From Verrucomicrobiota bacterium (GTDB lineage: Bacteria; Verrucomicrobiota; Verrucomicrobiia; Limisphaerales; JACQFS01), in contig JACQFS010000033.1 in the NCBI GenBank assembly GCA_016199935.1, positions 1-47,134 on the forward strand: a DNA stretch of 47,134 bases, written 5' to 3'. Below the pieces are notes generated by a model. It was not told where the DNA came from, ran no database searches, and saw only the letters and a program-made list of their open reading frames with translations. Made by a program: the position numbers and the translations under genes. Positions 34,289-42,608 of the stretch are shown here, in pieces (within the stretch, counting starts at the first letter, position 1; the number at the start of each line of letters is the position of its first letter).

Positions 34289-35884
34289 TCAGCGCGGCGC
34301 CGCCGCACGCTGCTCGGCGCGGAGTTTGAAGCCGGACAGGCTGCGCAGCACAAACGGCGGCGGGGAATCCGGCGGGAGCGATTGCAGGACGCGACCGAGC
34401 CGCTCGCGCGCCGCGACCGCCGCCGGCTCCCCGCTCGCGGCGAGGTCGTGCTGTTCGTCGGGGTCGGCATTCGCATCGAAGAGCCGGCCATCGGAATAAA
34501 GTTTGAAGCGCGTGTCGCGGACGACGCGCACCGAGGCATACTGGTTGAAAATCCATTCGCGCGGCGGCTTCGCGCCCGGCTCACCGCGGAGAAACGGTGC
34601 GAGCGAGCGGCCATCGAGCGTAACATTTTTTGGAGGCGCGATGCCTGCGAGGTCGCACAGCGTCGGCAGCACGTCGGAGAAATCCGCCAGCGGCGCGGTG
34701 CGTCCGCCGGGGATGAGCTTGGGGCTGTTCGCCAGCAGCACCACGTCACCGCCCGCCTCGGTGAGCGTGTAAAGGCCGCCGCGCACTTCGCGGCCGTTGC
34801 GGCGCGCGGTCATTTCTTTTTCCGTGCCGTTGTCGCTGGCGATGAAGACGAGCGTGTTGTCGCGCAGCCCGAGCCTCTCCAGTTCAACGACCAGTTCGCC
34901 CACGAGCTTGTCGGCGTAGCGCACCATGTCGGCGAACATCTCGTGGTGCGGACGGTTGGTGCTGAGATTGAGCGGCGTCGGCACCACCGGCTCCACGAAC
35001 GACTTTCCGTGCGTCAGCACCATCGGATAGTAGAGCAGGAACGGCCCGCCGCGATGCCGCTGGAGGAATTCGAGCGCGAAGGATTGCAACAGGTCGGGGC
35101 CGAACTTGCCGGGGTGCGTCTCGCGCTTCCCATTGCGCAGGAGCACCGGATCCCAGTAGCGGCTCTCGATGTTGCGGTTGAGCACGGCCAGTTCCTCGTG
35201 CGCCTCGGCGCGGACGAGCGCGCGGAATTTTTCCATCGCGGCCGCGCCGACGCGATTACTGTCAATGCTGCCGGGCCAGACGAGTTGCTCGTCGAAGCCG
35301 TGGCGCTTCAGCACATCCGGTTCGTCGTAGAGATTGTTGATCTGCCATTTGCCCGCGATGCCCGTCGCGTAGCCGGCGTCGCGGAACGGGCGGGCAAAAG
35401 TAATCTCGCGCTTCGGGTCGAAGCCACCGCCGCTGTAGAGCGCGGCATCGTGATGCATCGTGAAGCCGCTGCGCAAAAGGTAGCGGCCCGAGAGCAGCAC
35501 GATGCGGCTCGGCCCGCAGACCGGCGGCGTGTAGCAGTGCTCAACGCGCACGCCTGTCCGCGCGAGCCGGTCAATGTTCGGCGTGCACTTTTCCTCCGAG
35601 CCGTAGCAGCCGAACCATTCCTGCCCCACGTTGTCGAGGAGGATGAAGACAATGTTCGGGCGCGCGGGCGCGGCGGCGCGAGTGGGCGAAACTGCAAAGG
35701 TCGTGAGCAGAGCGCCGAGCAGAACCGCGAACCCGAACCCACCCCTGGCCCCTCCCAGGAGCGGAAAGCGTCGCTTGTAGTTTGAGAATCTCGCGACGTG
35801 CGATTGACCCATTCCCCTCCTGGGAGGGGCCAGGGGTGGGTTCGGCAGCGATTGATTTGCGCGTTCAGCGGAATCCATTTTCAT
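34289..35884 (-). CDS. Sulfatase (Cys-type, arylsulfatase family)
   Basis: 531 residues. The sulfatase signature CGPSRIVLLSGRY has Cys123, which would be converted to formylglycine by a sulfatase-maturing enzyme not seen here. The metal segment is NIVFILLDN: the second Asp of the usual DD pair is Asn. Later landmarks are the His/Lys region GKWQINN and IASDNGTE. The hydrophobic signal core is FAVLLGALLTTFAVSPTRAAA, unusually far from the first Met because a palindromic element (35735-35843) lies in the 5' coding part. Met at 35812 is an alternative start. The first Met overlaps the upstream isomerase gene by 20 bp. Likely substrate: a sulfated glycan. Confidence 0.88.
   Translation of the reverse strand: MKMDSAERANQSLPNPPLAPPRRGMGQSHVARFSNYKRRFPLLGGARGGFGFAVLLGALLTTFAVSPTRAAAPARPNIVFILLDNVGQEWFGCYGSEEKCTPNIDRLARTGVRVEHCYTPPVCGPSRIVLLSGRYLLRSGFTMHHDAALYSGGGFDPKREITFARPFRDAGYATGIAGKWQINNLYDEPDVLKRHGFDEQLVWPGSIDSNRVGAAAMEKFRALVRAEAHEELAVLNRNIESRYWDPVLLRNGKRETHPGKFGPDLLQSFALEFLQRHRGGPFLLYYPMVLTHGKSFVEPVVPTPLNLSTNRPHHEMFADMVRYADKLVGELVVELERLGLRDNTLVFIASDNGTEKEMTARRNGREVRGGLYTLTEAGGDVVLLANSPKLIPGGRTAPLADFSDVLPTLCDLAGIAPPKNVTLDGRSLAPFLRGEPGAKPPREWIFNQYASVRVVRDTRFKLYSDGRLFDANADPDEQHDLAASGEPAAVAARERLGRVLQSLPPDSPPPFVLRSLSGFKLRAEQRAAAPR
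35735..35843. repeat. REPIN-like inverted pair overlapping the sulfatase 5' end
   Basis: Arms 35735-35760 and 35818-35843 are perfect 26-bp inverted copies (GAACCCACCCCTGGCCCC..). Each arm also contains its own hairpin (CCCCTC-CTGG-GAGGGG, one mismatch in one arm). It is read through in the sulfatase frame as PPLAPPRRG and PLLGGARGG. Confidence 0.8.
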
Positions 35885-36761
35885 CCAGCCACGCGATGAA
35901 GCGGCGCGCGCAGCGATCCAAATTTTCTATGCTGCCGCCGCCGCGCACGGGCGAGCACATCTCGTAGGCAATGGGGCCGTCGAAGCCGCCCGCTTTCAGC
36001 CCACGCACGAAGTCGAGCGTGCCGATGTCGCCCTCGCCGACCGGCACGGCGCGCGCGAGGGCGGGGCCGACGGGCGCGTAGTTCACGAGGTCGGGCTGGT
36101 AACGTGCGCGTGGCAGGCGGAGGTAATCGGCAATCGTCGTGTAACACGTAAGCTTCGCGAGCTTGCGCGCGGTGTCGAACGCCGGCTCGCCGCGCAGGCA
36201 CGGCGACCACGGGTCGAGCATGAGCTTGCAGTTCGCGCGGTTCACGTCGCCACGCAACTCAACCAGCGCCTTGCTGTGCACCGCGACGTCGTGATGGTTC
36301 TGAATGCCGATGGTCACGCCGTGCTCCGCGGCGCGGTCGCAGCACTGCTGGATCGCGGCGACGACGGTGTTCCATGCGGTGCCGATGGGCACGTCGTCGC
36401 GCTCGTAGGCGGTGAAGACGCGAACCAGTTTGCAACCAAGCCCTTTCGCCATTCGCGCGAGCGACTCGACGTATTGCACCTGCATGTCAATCAGCGGCAC
36501 TTCGGCGGCCTTCGGGTCGGGAGAAAAGTTGGTGTAGGCAGCGACGCACGAGACTTCGAGGCGGTGCCGGTCGCAAAGGTTGCGGAGCTTGATGAGCTTC
36601 GCGCGGTCGTCCCAGTCGAGCGGCGAGAGGTGCGGGCGCTTGCCGGCGAGTTCGACGCCCGCGTAGCCGAGTTTGCGCGCGTGCGGGATGAATTCTTCGA
36701 GACTCAACCGCGCCTGGCCCCAAAAGCCGGCGTAGCTGACGGAGAAGAGGACGGGTTTCAT
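35865..36761 (-). CDS. Sugar phosphate isomerase/epimerase (xylose-isomerase-like TIM barrel)
   Basis: 298 residues beginning MKPVLFSVSYAGFWGQARLSLEEFI. The pattern of a first strand with a hydrophobic residue-rich start, LGYAGVELAGKRPHL, then IGIQNHH and LMLDPWSP, and a final GPIAYEMCSP matches the AP-endonuclease-2/xylose-isomerase-like family, with His, Asp and Glu candidates for a divalent metal site in the barrel. No signal peptide, so cytoplasmic. The frame extends upstream to 36863, but this Met gives the family N-terminus. The sulfatase gene overlaps its 3' end by 20 bp, suggesting joint catabolism of a sulfated sugar, an inference. Confidence 0.8.
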   Translation of the reverse strand: MKPVLFSVSYAGFWGQARLSLEEFIPHARKLGYAGVELAGKRPHLSPLDWDDRAKLIKLRNLCDRHRLEVSCVAAYTNFSPDPKAAEVPLIDMQVQYVESLARMAKGLGCKLVRVFTAYERDDVPIGTAWNTVVAAIQQCCDRAAEHGVTIGIQNHHDVAVHSKALVELRGDVNRANCKLMLDPWSPCLRGEPAFDTARKLAKLTCYTTIADYLRLPRARYQPDLVNYAPVGPALARAVPVGEGDIGTLDFVRGLKAGGFDGPIAYEMCSPVRGGGSIENLDRCARRFIAWLDENGFR

Positions 36762-36763
36762 AG

Positions 36764-37189
36764 CTACCGAGTTTTTGCCAATCCAAGCAATCGCGTCACA
36801 GTGGAAATCCAAGTCGTCATTATCCAGTCGTCTCCCAAGGGCCCAACACGCTCCACCGTCCAACCGGCGAATCGCAGTTCATTGTGCATCGACCAACTCT
36901 TCTCCACATTCGATGAATGGATCACTACCGGGCAAGTCGGTTGACGACTTGCGAGGAACTCCGCCACGTCCAAACCCGTCCCCGGATCCGCGCCAGTCAC
37001 CGAGTTCAAATCGTGGTCGAGCGAAATGAGCAGCGCACTCGAAAGGAGCTGGTCGCATCCGGTAATCATCAATCCGGCATCACGCCAAATCCGAATTCGG
37101 AGCGACCCACCGATTGTCTTCACCGCATCTTCGAACCGCCTGATCCGATCTTCGTCGTCTTCGAGCATCAGGATCAGGTCTTGTTGCAC
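36764..37189 (-). CDS. Cyclic-phosphate processing receiver-domain protein
   Basis: 141 residues from a GTG at 37189; the ATG at 37168 (MLEDDEDRIRRF) is the alternative. The open frame extends further upstream into the nitrilase gene in another frame, which I treat as spurious. The sequence LILMLEDDEDRIRRFEDAV is a receiver-like first strand with acidic residues. The middle ALLISLDHDLNSVTGADPGTGLDVAEFLA and VVIHSSNVEKSWSM are the conserved LDHDL and HSxN elements of the cyclic-phosphate processing receiver family (PF20274), proposed to act on RNA ends. Base composition is lower in GC than neighbours. It follows the nitrilase gene by 29 bp. Confidence 0.6.
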   Translation of the reverse strand: MQQDLILMLEDDEDRIRRFEDAVKTIGGSLRIRIWRDAGLMITGCDQLLSSALLISLDHDLNSVTGADPGTGLDVAEFLASRQPTCPVVIHSSNVEKSWSMHNELRFAGWTVERVGPLGDDWIMTTWISTVTRLLGLAKTR

Positions 37190-37218
37190 GAACGCTGGTG
37201 GCGTTGACTCCGTTTCGC

Positions 37219-38547
37219 TCACGGCCGGTGCCGCGGAACCTCCGCCTTGAAATCGCCGAGGCTCGGCCAGTGGAGCCGCTGGTTCAAGTCCACCTCGGCC
37301 ACGACCACCGTGCCCCACTCCTGCGCCTGCGCGAGCGTCCGGCCGTCGTGGCCGAAGATGGCGGAGATCATCCAGTTTTGCTTCGCGTCCGTGTGCGTGC
37401 TGCTGACGACGTAGACGTGGTTCTCGCACGCGCGCGCGGCGCCGAGCATCGGGTTGCAGCCCATCACCGGCCACGCGATGACTTCCGCGCCGCGGTTGCT
37501 CAACTCGCGCGCGACCTCGGGGAAAAATCCGTCGTAGCAGACCATCAGGCCCACCTTGCCGAAGCGCGTGTCGAACACGGGATACTCGTGGCCCGGCGTC
37601 ACGCCCGCCTCGATCTCGCCGCGCGGCAGGCAGACCTTGCGATACTTGCCGGCGATTTTTCCGTCAGGGCCGATGAGCACGGCGACGTTGTAAATGAGAT
37701 GCCCGTCGCGCTCCACGAGGCCGGGCACGAGGTAGAGGTTGTGCTTCTTCGCGAGCGCGCCGAAAAATTCCGTCGAGGGGCCGGGAATGGTTTCCGCCAC
37801 GCTGGCGTAAGTCGAGCCACTCCCGTAAGTGACGACCTCGGGCAGCACGACGATGTCCGCCTTTTGCCTCGCGGCATCCTCGATGAGCGGGGCGAACGCC
37901 GCGCGGCGCTCTTCCGGCGTCTTGGTGTTGCGCGGCACGAAATGCACGGCGGCCATCCGCACCTTGCGCGACGGCAGCGCGGCGGCTTGCGCGAGCGAGA
38001 CCTGCGCCCATTCCAGTTTCGCGCGCGGCGCCCAGCGGAATTCCAACTCCACCACCGCCTGCCGCGCCTTCGACGGCACGCGATACGTGCCGCTGACTTC
38101 CGTCCAGCCCTGTTTGTCCGTCGCGCCGTCCATTGGATACTCCGGCTCGGCTCGCGGATTCACGCCGGGGTTGTAGGAGGCATACGACGGCTCGTCGTGC
38201 GTCACCGGCTTGCCGTTTTCGTCCTGCCACAACACGCGCGCAACGGCGGCGCGGCGGCCATCGGCATTGGAAATTTTCCGCAGCGCGGTGAAGCGGTAGC
38301 ACTTGCCTCCTTCGATCGGAAACGTCTTCGTCCACCGGCCCATCAAGCCCTCGCGCCGGTCGGACTCGATGATGAAGCTGCCCTTGTGATCCGGCCCGCC
38401 GGCGGGATTGAAAGCGAAGGCCGGCTTGATTTCATCGCGCGGCGCGGCGGTGGCCCAGCCCTCCGGCGGCGCGGTGGTCTTGGCGAAGGCGAGGCCCGCG
38501 GCGAGAAGAAACGCGGCGGCGAGGGGGAAAAGTTTTCGAGTGCTCAT
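37219..38547 (-). CDS. Secreted nitrilase-superfamily carbon-nitrogen hydrolase with N-terminal beta-sandwich
   Basis: 442 residues with signal peptide [22 protein letters not shown]. Residues about 30-190 form a beta-rich domain ([31 protein letters not shown]) resembling carbohydrate-binding jelly rolls. The hydrolase domain begins about 196 ([10 protein letters not shown]). The nitrilase triad is Glu237 ([10 protein letters not shown]), Lys304 ([10 protein letters not shown]) and Cys337 ([12 protein letters not shown]). It would hydrolyse an amide or nitrile outside the cytoplasm; combining a sugar-binding-like module suggests an amidated or N-substituted glycan, which is speculative. The Met at 38547 was chosen because it precedes the signal peptide. 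Confidence 0.82.
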   Translation of the reverse strand: MSTRKLFPLAAAFLLAAGLAFAKTTAPPEGWATAAPRDEIKPAFAFNPAGGPDHKGSFIIESDRREGLMGRWTKTFPIEGGKCYRFTALRKISNADGRRAAVARVLWQDENGKPVTHDEPSYASYNPGVNPRAEPEYPMDGATDKQGWTEVSGTYRVPSKARQAVVELEFRWAPRAKLEWAQVSLAQAAALPSRKVRMAAVHFVPRNTKTPEERRAAFAPLIEDAARQKADIVVLPEVVTYGSGSTYASVAETIPGPSTEFFGALAKKHNLYLVPGLVERDGHLIYNVAVLIGPDGKIAGKYRKVCLPRGEIEAGVTPGHEYPVFDTRFGKVGLMVCYDGFFPEVARELSNRGAEVIAWPVMGCNPMLGAARACENHVYVVSSTHTDAKQNWMISAIFGHDGRTLAQAQEWGTVVVAEVDLNQRLHWPSLGDFKAEVPRHRP

Positions 38548-38621
38548 GGTGAACGCGATGTTGGACGGCGGCGAGTGTGCGCGAATTGAAACGAGTTGGC
38601 GAGCGCGCAATTGGCCGGAGC

Positions 38622-38682
38622 GGCGACACTCTTGTCGCCGTCGTCATTCCAATTTGATCACGAGGGCGACAAGAGTGTCGCC
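38622..38682. repeat. REPIN, GGCGACA...TGTCGCC family
   Basis: GGCGACA-CTCT-TGTCGCC (38622-38639) and GGCGACA-AGAG-TGTCGCC (38665-38682) are inverted copies with GGAG-type feet outside and a 25-bp spacer. The right edge is 6 bp from the SASA esterase stop (minus strand). Confidence 0.85.
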
Positions 38683-38688
38683 CCTCCC

Positions 38689-39492
38689 TCACTTTTCCCA
38701 CATCGCGCGCATCGCGGTGGCGTAGCGTTTGCCGAACTCGCGAAGCGATGGCGTGTCGAAATGAATGCCGTCGCCCTTGTGCTTGAGGCCGGTGGACTCG
38801 ACGACCATCGTGCGTGGCACGAGCGATGGCAGCGTGGCGATCTGCTCGTTGACCACCGGCCAGTAGGACGGCTGGCCGTCCTTGTCCGTGCGCGGGAGGA
38901 ATTCGCCGAGCTTGCCCGCGACGAACGGCAGGTCGCTAATGCCGAACTCGGCGCGCAGGTCCTTCACCATTTGCGCGAGGCGCGCGGCGTAATTTTCCGC
39001 CGTGTCCTTTTTGCCGGCGTCGTTCTCGCCCTGATGCCAGAGCACGCCGAACAACGCGCCGTCCTTCATCGCGAGCTTGGCGCGCACGACGGCCTGTTGA
39101 TAAAGGTCGCCGCCTTTCTGCCAGCGCGAGAGCGGCGTGCCGCCGACGGCGCAAGGGATGAGCCCGATGGTCGCGTCGGGATTCGCCCCGGCCATCTCAC
39201 GCCCGAAGGATCCGCCGATGCCGACGCCGGCGATGGGCTTGTCGAAATGCAGCGGCTCGACGGCGGGCGCCCACGCGTTCTCCTTCGTGAACTTCAGCAC
39301 GCGCGGGTGCGGCGTCTTCGCGTCGTCATCGAGCGCGCCGCGCCCGGCCATGTTCGACTGGCCGATGAGAAGGTAGAGTTGGAACTTCGATTTTGCGGGA
39401 AGAGTGGCGGGCGCTTCCGCTGCGAAGCCGACCGGAACCAGCGCGGCGAGTGAGAGCAGCGAGACTTGAACAAAAAGTTTTCTGGAAAGCAT
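38689..39492 (-). CDS. Secreted SASA-family carbohydrate esterase (sialate O-acetylesterase-like)
   Basis: 267 residues starting MLSRKLFVQVSLLSLAALVP, a signal peptide. The family block FQLYLLIGQSNMAGRG contains the catalytic Ser. WHQGENDAGKKDTAENYAARL is the conserved WxQGE segment, and DGIHFDTPSLREFGKR provides the catalytic Asp/His. This is the SASA/SGNH-like esterase family (PF03629), which removes O-acetyl groups from carbohydrates. The frame extends to 39534, but the Met at 39492 precedes the signal peptide. Substrate in this organism is unknown; acetylated plant polysaccharides are plausible given the other glycan enzymes. Confidence 0.85.
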   Translation of the reverse strand: MLSRKLFVQVSLLSLAALVPVGFAAEAPATLPAKSKFQLYLLIGQSNMAGRGALDDDAKTPHPRVLKFTKENAWAPAVEPLHFDKPIAGVGIGGSFGREMAGANPDATIGLIPCAVGGTPLSRWQKGGDLYQQAVVRAKLAMKDGALFGVLWHQGENDAGKKDTAENYAARLAQMVKDLRAEFGISDLPFVAGKLGEFLPRTDKDGQPSYWPVVNEQIATLPSLVPRTMVVESTGLKHKGDGIHFDTPSLREFGKRYATAMRAMWEK

Positions 39493-39546
39493 GGCCCAAC
39501 GTGTAAGCAGGCCAGCCGCGCAACTCAAGCCCAACTGCGCGTCCGC

Positions 39547-39759
39547 TCACCGCAGCCGATACACGATGCGCGCCTTGTCGAGGTCGTAGGGGGACATCTC
39601 CATCTTCACGCGGTCGCCGACGGTCAGGCGGATGAAGCGCTTGCGCATCTTGCCGGAAATGTGGGCGAGCACCTCGTGCTGGTTGTCGAGCTTGGCGCGA
39701 AACATGGTGCCCGGCAGCACGGCGGAGATGTTGCCTTCGACTTCGATGTGTTCTTCCAT
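39547..39759 (-). CDS. infA: Translation initiation factor IF-1
   Basis: 70 residues, the standard IF-1 length, a single S1-like OB fold. The conserved blocks [40 protein letters not shown] and the C-terminal [16 protein letters not shown] are unmistakable. It binds the 30S A site during initiation, so it is an essential gene. It lies apart from ribosomal protein genes. A 281-bp stretch upstream (39760-40040) has no gene I can support. Confidence 0.93.
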   Translation of the reverse strand: MEEHIEVEGNISAVLPGTMFRAKLDNQHEVLAHISGKMRKRFIRLTVGDRVKMEMSPYDLDKARIVYRLR

Positions 39760-40040
39760 GCGATGGAGACAGGAAACGCTCCTTCTCGCAGAACTGTTCC
39801 CGACCGTCGGGTTTCAAATCATCACCGAAGCGCGTTCGCTGAAGATTCACCAGGCCTCGAAATAGGCGAGCAATCCAACGTGGCGCAGACTGACGGATGC
39901 GGGCCGGATTGCAACGGCGTTTTTTGTCCGCGCTCCACGTCCAGCGCGAACACCGACGTCGCCATTTGCCCCTCAAAATCGGGGTCGCCTCCGGCAAGAA
40001 ACACGCAGCCCGCTCATCGGACAAAGGGTCTCATCTCCGT

Positions 40041-40250
40041 ATGAAAGCCATTATTCCCACCCTTCTCGCGGCGGCGGCCCTGGGCTTGCTCGCCGCGTGC
40101 TCGACCACCGGACATCAACACGCCATGGGCTGCGGTAAGTGCGCCTGCATGGCGATGACCATGTCGGACGCAGACGCGCACACGTGCAAGATGTGTGGCC
40201 ACGCGGACACCGACCACAACGTCGCCAAGCCGGACGCGCACAAGCATTGA
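40041..40250 (+). CDS. Small Cys/His-rich lipoprotein
   Basis: 69 residues. MKAIIPTLLAAAALGLLAAC is a lipoprotein signal with lipobox LAAC. The short mature part holds GCGKCAC and CKMCGH motifs plus several His (TGHQHAMG, HADTDHN, DAHKH), so a bound metal such as copper or zinc is likely. I do not know a named family. The open frame extends upstream to 39897 but the Met at 40041 gives the lipoprotein signal. It may be monocistronic. Confidence 0.65.
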   Translation: MKAIIPTLLAAAALGLLAACSTTGHQHAMGCGKCACMAMTMSDADAHTCKMCGHADTDHNVAKPDAHKH

Positions 40251-40352
40251 AGCGCCATCGCCCGCCGCGGTGATGAAGTGAGTTTCCCGCACCGGGAGAG
40301 CGGCGCTGTCTCGCCACTTCCCATCGCCGGCGTTTCCGCTATAGTCCCGCGC

Positions 40353-41102
40353 ATGAAACAATCCATCCGTCCCCTCGGCCTGCTCGCCGCCCTCGCGCTC
40401 GCCACGCTGCAAGCCCACGCCGCCGACGCCGGGCTCGGCAAAAATTTCAAAGGCCCCGTCGGCCTCCAACTCTGGAGCCTGCGCGAGCAGTTCGCCGCCA
40501 ACGGCGCGCCCGCGACGATGGACACGGTGAAAAAGTTCGGCATCAAATACGCCGAGTTCGCCGGCGTCTTCGGGCAGACGCCGGAAAAAATGCGCGCGCT
40601 CGCCGACGAGCGCGGCATCAAACTCGTGAGCGGGCATTTTCACTACGTGACGGTGTTCAATCACGCGGGCGAGGCGCTCGCGAAGCACGGCCTGAAATTT
40701 TTCTACCACTGCCACGGTTTCGAGTTCCAGCCGCACAGCGACGGCACGCTCATGGACCTCATCATCAAGGAGACCAACCCCAAGTTCGTGCGCTTCCAGA
40801 TGGACGTGCTCTGGGTCGTCTTCCCCGGCCAGGACCCGGTGAAGCTGCTCGAAAAATATCCGGGCCGTTGGGAGCTGATGCACTTGAAGGACCTCCGCAA
40901 AGGCGTCGCCACCGGCCCGCTCACCGGCAAGACCGAGAAGGTCAACGACGTGGCGCTCGGCACCGGCCAGATGAATTGGCCCGCCATCCTCGCCGCCGCG
41001 AAGAAGAGCGGCGTGAAATGGTATTTCATCGAGGACGAATCGCCGACCTCCGAGCAGCAGATTCCGCAGAGCCTCAAGTTTCTGGAGTCGGTGAAATTCT
41101 GA
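40353..41102 (+). CDS. Secreted sugar phosphate isomerase/epimerase-like TIM barrel
   Basis: 249 residues with signal peptide MKQSIRPLGLLAALALATLQAHA. The body KGPVGLQLWSLREQF, YAEFAGVFG, RWELMHLKDL and WYFIEDESP follows the xylose-isomerase-like (AP endonuclease 2) family, with Asp/His/Glu candidates for metal binding. Being exported, it is unlikely to act on a phosphorylated cytoplasmic sugar. Such exported TIM barrels are frequent in Verrucomicrobia and Planctomycetes with unknown substrates. Start 40353 was chosen for the signal peptide. Confidence 0.8.
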   Translation: MKQSIRPLGLLAALALATLQAHAADAGLGKNFKGPVGLQLWSLREQFAANGAPATMDTVKKFGIKYAEFAGVFGQTPEKMRALADERGIKLVSGHFHYVTVFNHAGEALAKHGLKFFYHCHGFEFQPHSDGTLMDLIIKETNPKFVRFQMDVLWVVFPGQDPVKLLEKYPGRWELMHLKDLRKGVATGPLTGKTEKVNDVALGTGQMNWPAILAAAKKSGVKWYFIEDESPTSEQQIPQSLKFLESVKF

Positions 41103-41196
41103 GACACGGATTGCACGGATTCACACGGAGGAACGCCGGGCCGGGCCAGCACGCCCGGCCCGCATTTTTCCCTTCGTGAAAATCCGTGCCATCCGT
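41103..41196. repeat. ACACGGAT repeats flanking a GC hairpin
   Basis: gacacggattgcacggatt at 41103-41121 is mirrored by aatccgtgccatccgtgtc at 41181-41199, flanking the hairpin at 41137-41162. The whole inverted pair fills the gap between two genes. Confidence 0.8.
41137..41168 (+). terminator. Candidate rho-independent terminator
   Basis: CGGGCCGGGC (41137-41146) and GCCCGGCCCG (41153-41162) form a perfect 10-bp stem with loop CAGCAC, followed by CATTTTTC. This is a strong intrinsic terminator for the preceding gene. Confidence 0.75.
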
Positions 41197-41210
41197 GTCA
41201 CAACTTGGCC

Positions 41211-42074
41211 GTGCCTGTTTTGCCACGAGCCCGATTACTTTGCGCCCTCGGGTCTTTGCTGTTTGCGTTCGGTGCCGTTCGCGCCGCGGAGTTTCCCCCG
41301 TTCACCGCTGGCAAGAGTGTCACCAGTTTCACCAACCGCGTCATTCAGGCCGAGGCCGATGAGGTGAAATGGCGGCTGCACGCGGAGGAGGACCCCGGCG
41401 CATTCGACATCGCGAAGGAGAAGTTTCAGCTCATCGTGCCCAACGGCTACTCGCACAAGGAACCGTGGGGCGTGTTCCTCTGGATCAGCGCGGGCGATGC
41501 GCCGGCCATCCCGAAGGATTGGGAGCCGGTGCTCGCGACGCGCAAGCTCCTCTTCGTCGGCGCGTTCAAGTCCGGCAATCCGCGCAACCTCTTCGACCGC
41601 GTGCGGCTCGCGGTGAGCGCGAACGTCGCGCTGCGCGAACGCTTCAACGTGGACGGCCGGCGCGTTTACGTCTCCGGCTTTTCCGGCGGCGCGCGGGTGG
41701 CGAGCATGGTGGGCGTGTCGTGGGCCGACATGTTCAGCGGCGCGATGCCGTTCATGGGCGTGAACTTCTACACCGACATCCCCGTCGCGAAGGGCAAGAC
41801 CTACCCGCCCGATTTCATCCCCGACGACGACGTGCTCGCCATCGCCAAGGCGAAATGCCGCTACGCGCTCGTGACCGGCGAGAAGGATTTCAACCGCGCG
41901 GGCACCAAGGCGGTTTACGAGAATGGCTATCGCAAGGAGAAGTTCGCGAACGTGCTCTACCTCGAAGTGCCCGGCGTGGGCCACGCGCTGCCCTCGGCCA
42001 AGTGGCTCGACATGGGGCTGGAGTTTCTCGACAAGGGCAAACTCGCGCCAAAGGAGCAGGCGGCAGCCAGGTAA
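41211..42074 (+). CDS. Secreted alpha/beta-hydrolase (PHB depolymerase/feruloyl esterase-like)
   Basis: 287 residues from GTG at 41211 (alternative TTG at 41205). Signal peptide LLCALGSLLFAFGAVRA precedes the mature AEFPPFTAGK. The nucleophile elbow is VSGFSGGARVA and the His-containing C-terminus is VPGVGHALP; a glycine-rich loop FLWISAGDAP is near the oxyanion position. It resembles the esterase_PHB-like family. No ATG precedes the signal peptide; the tandem repeat at 41181-41199 ends directly before it and may have replaced the original 5' end. Substrate unknown. Confidence 0.7.
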   Translation: MPVLPRARLLCALGSLLFAFGAVRAAEFPPFTAGKSVTSFTNRVIQAEADEVKWRLHAEEDPGAFDIAKEKFQLIVPNGYSHKEPWGVFLWISAGDAPAIPKDWEPVLATRKLLFVGAFKSGNPRNLFDRVRLAVSANVALRERFNVDGRRVYVSGFSGGARVASMVGVSWADMFSGAMPFMGVNFYTDIPVAKGKTYPPDFIPDDDVLAIAKAKCRYALVTGEKDFNRAGTKAVYENGYRKEKFANVLYLEVPGVGHALPSAKWLDMGLEFLDKGKLAPKEQAAAR

Positions 42075-42080
42075 GCCGCC

Positions 42081-42608
42081 TCACCACCCGAGCTTTTGCT
42101 CGAAGCGGTAAGGGATGTAGTCGTTCTCGATCGGCAACCGGAACACATCGGGATCGGCGTGGTCGTAGGCGCGCGTGGGCATGCTGACCATCAGCGCGTC
42201 GGTGCCGCCGATGTTCTGGTGCGCGTGAAACACATGGGCCGGGATGACCATCACCGAGCGGTGCCGGTCCGTGCGGTGGATTTCGTTCACCATCCGATAC
42301 GTCGGCGAGTCGGGCCGGTCGTCGAAGAGCACCACCTTCACCTCGCCCTGACTGATGAAGATGCGGTCGTCGTGCTGGTGGTGGACGTGCCAGCCCTTGA
42401 TTTTTCCGGGCCGGATCGTGAACTGATAAACGTAGGTGAACGGCGCGGGATGCACGCCCCACGCCGGGTTGAGAATCTCGCACAGCGTGCCTCGATCATC
42501 GGCCAGCGTGACGGCGTTGCGGATCACGACGCCGTGGATCAGGGGTTGCACCGGCGTGCCGTCGGGCGTGACGGTCTGAACGTCCTTCTTGAGTTGTGCT
42601 TTCATCAT
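42081..42608 (-). CDS. RmlC-like cupin (dTDP-4-dehydrorhamnose 3,5-epimerase related)
   Basis: 175 residues from an ATG at 42608 (next in-frame ATG 42605; the frame also runs to 42647). The cupin-like core AVTLADDRGTLCEIL, VYQFTIRPGKIKGWHVHHQHDDRIFI and SVMVIPAHVFHAHQNIG matches the RmlC/WxcM-type sugar epimerase family, with the conserved GWHxHxxxxD stretch. Unlike classical RmlC it lacks an obvious partner rml operon, though a GT2 glycosyltransferase is next to it. A nucleotide-sugar 3,5-epimerase or related deoxysugar enzyme is the best guess. Confidence 0.6.
   Translation of the reverse strand: MMKAQLKKDVQTVTPDGTPVQPLIHGVVIRNAVTLADDRGTLCEILNPAWGVHPAPFTYVYQFTIRPGKIKGWHVHHQHDDRIFISQGEVKVVLFDDRPDSPTYRMVNEIHRTDRHRSVMVIPAHVFHAHQNIGGTDALMVSMPTRAYDHADPDVFRLPIENDYIPYRFEQKLGW

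Noticed and set aside
37190-37474. N-terminal extension of the receiver-domain gene
   Set aside because: It overlaps the nitrilase C-terminus in another frame, and its translation has low complexity (Arg/Ala/Gly) unlike the receiver domain.
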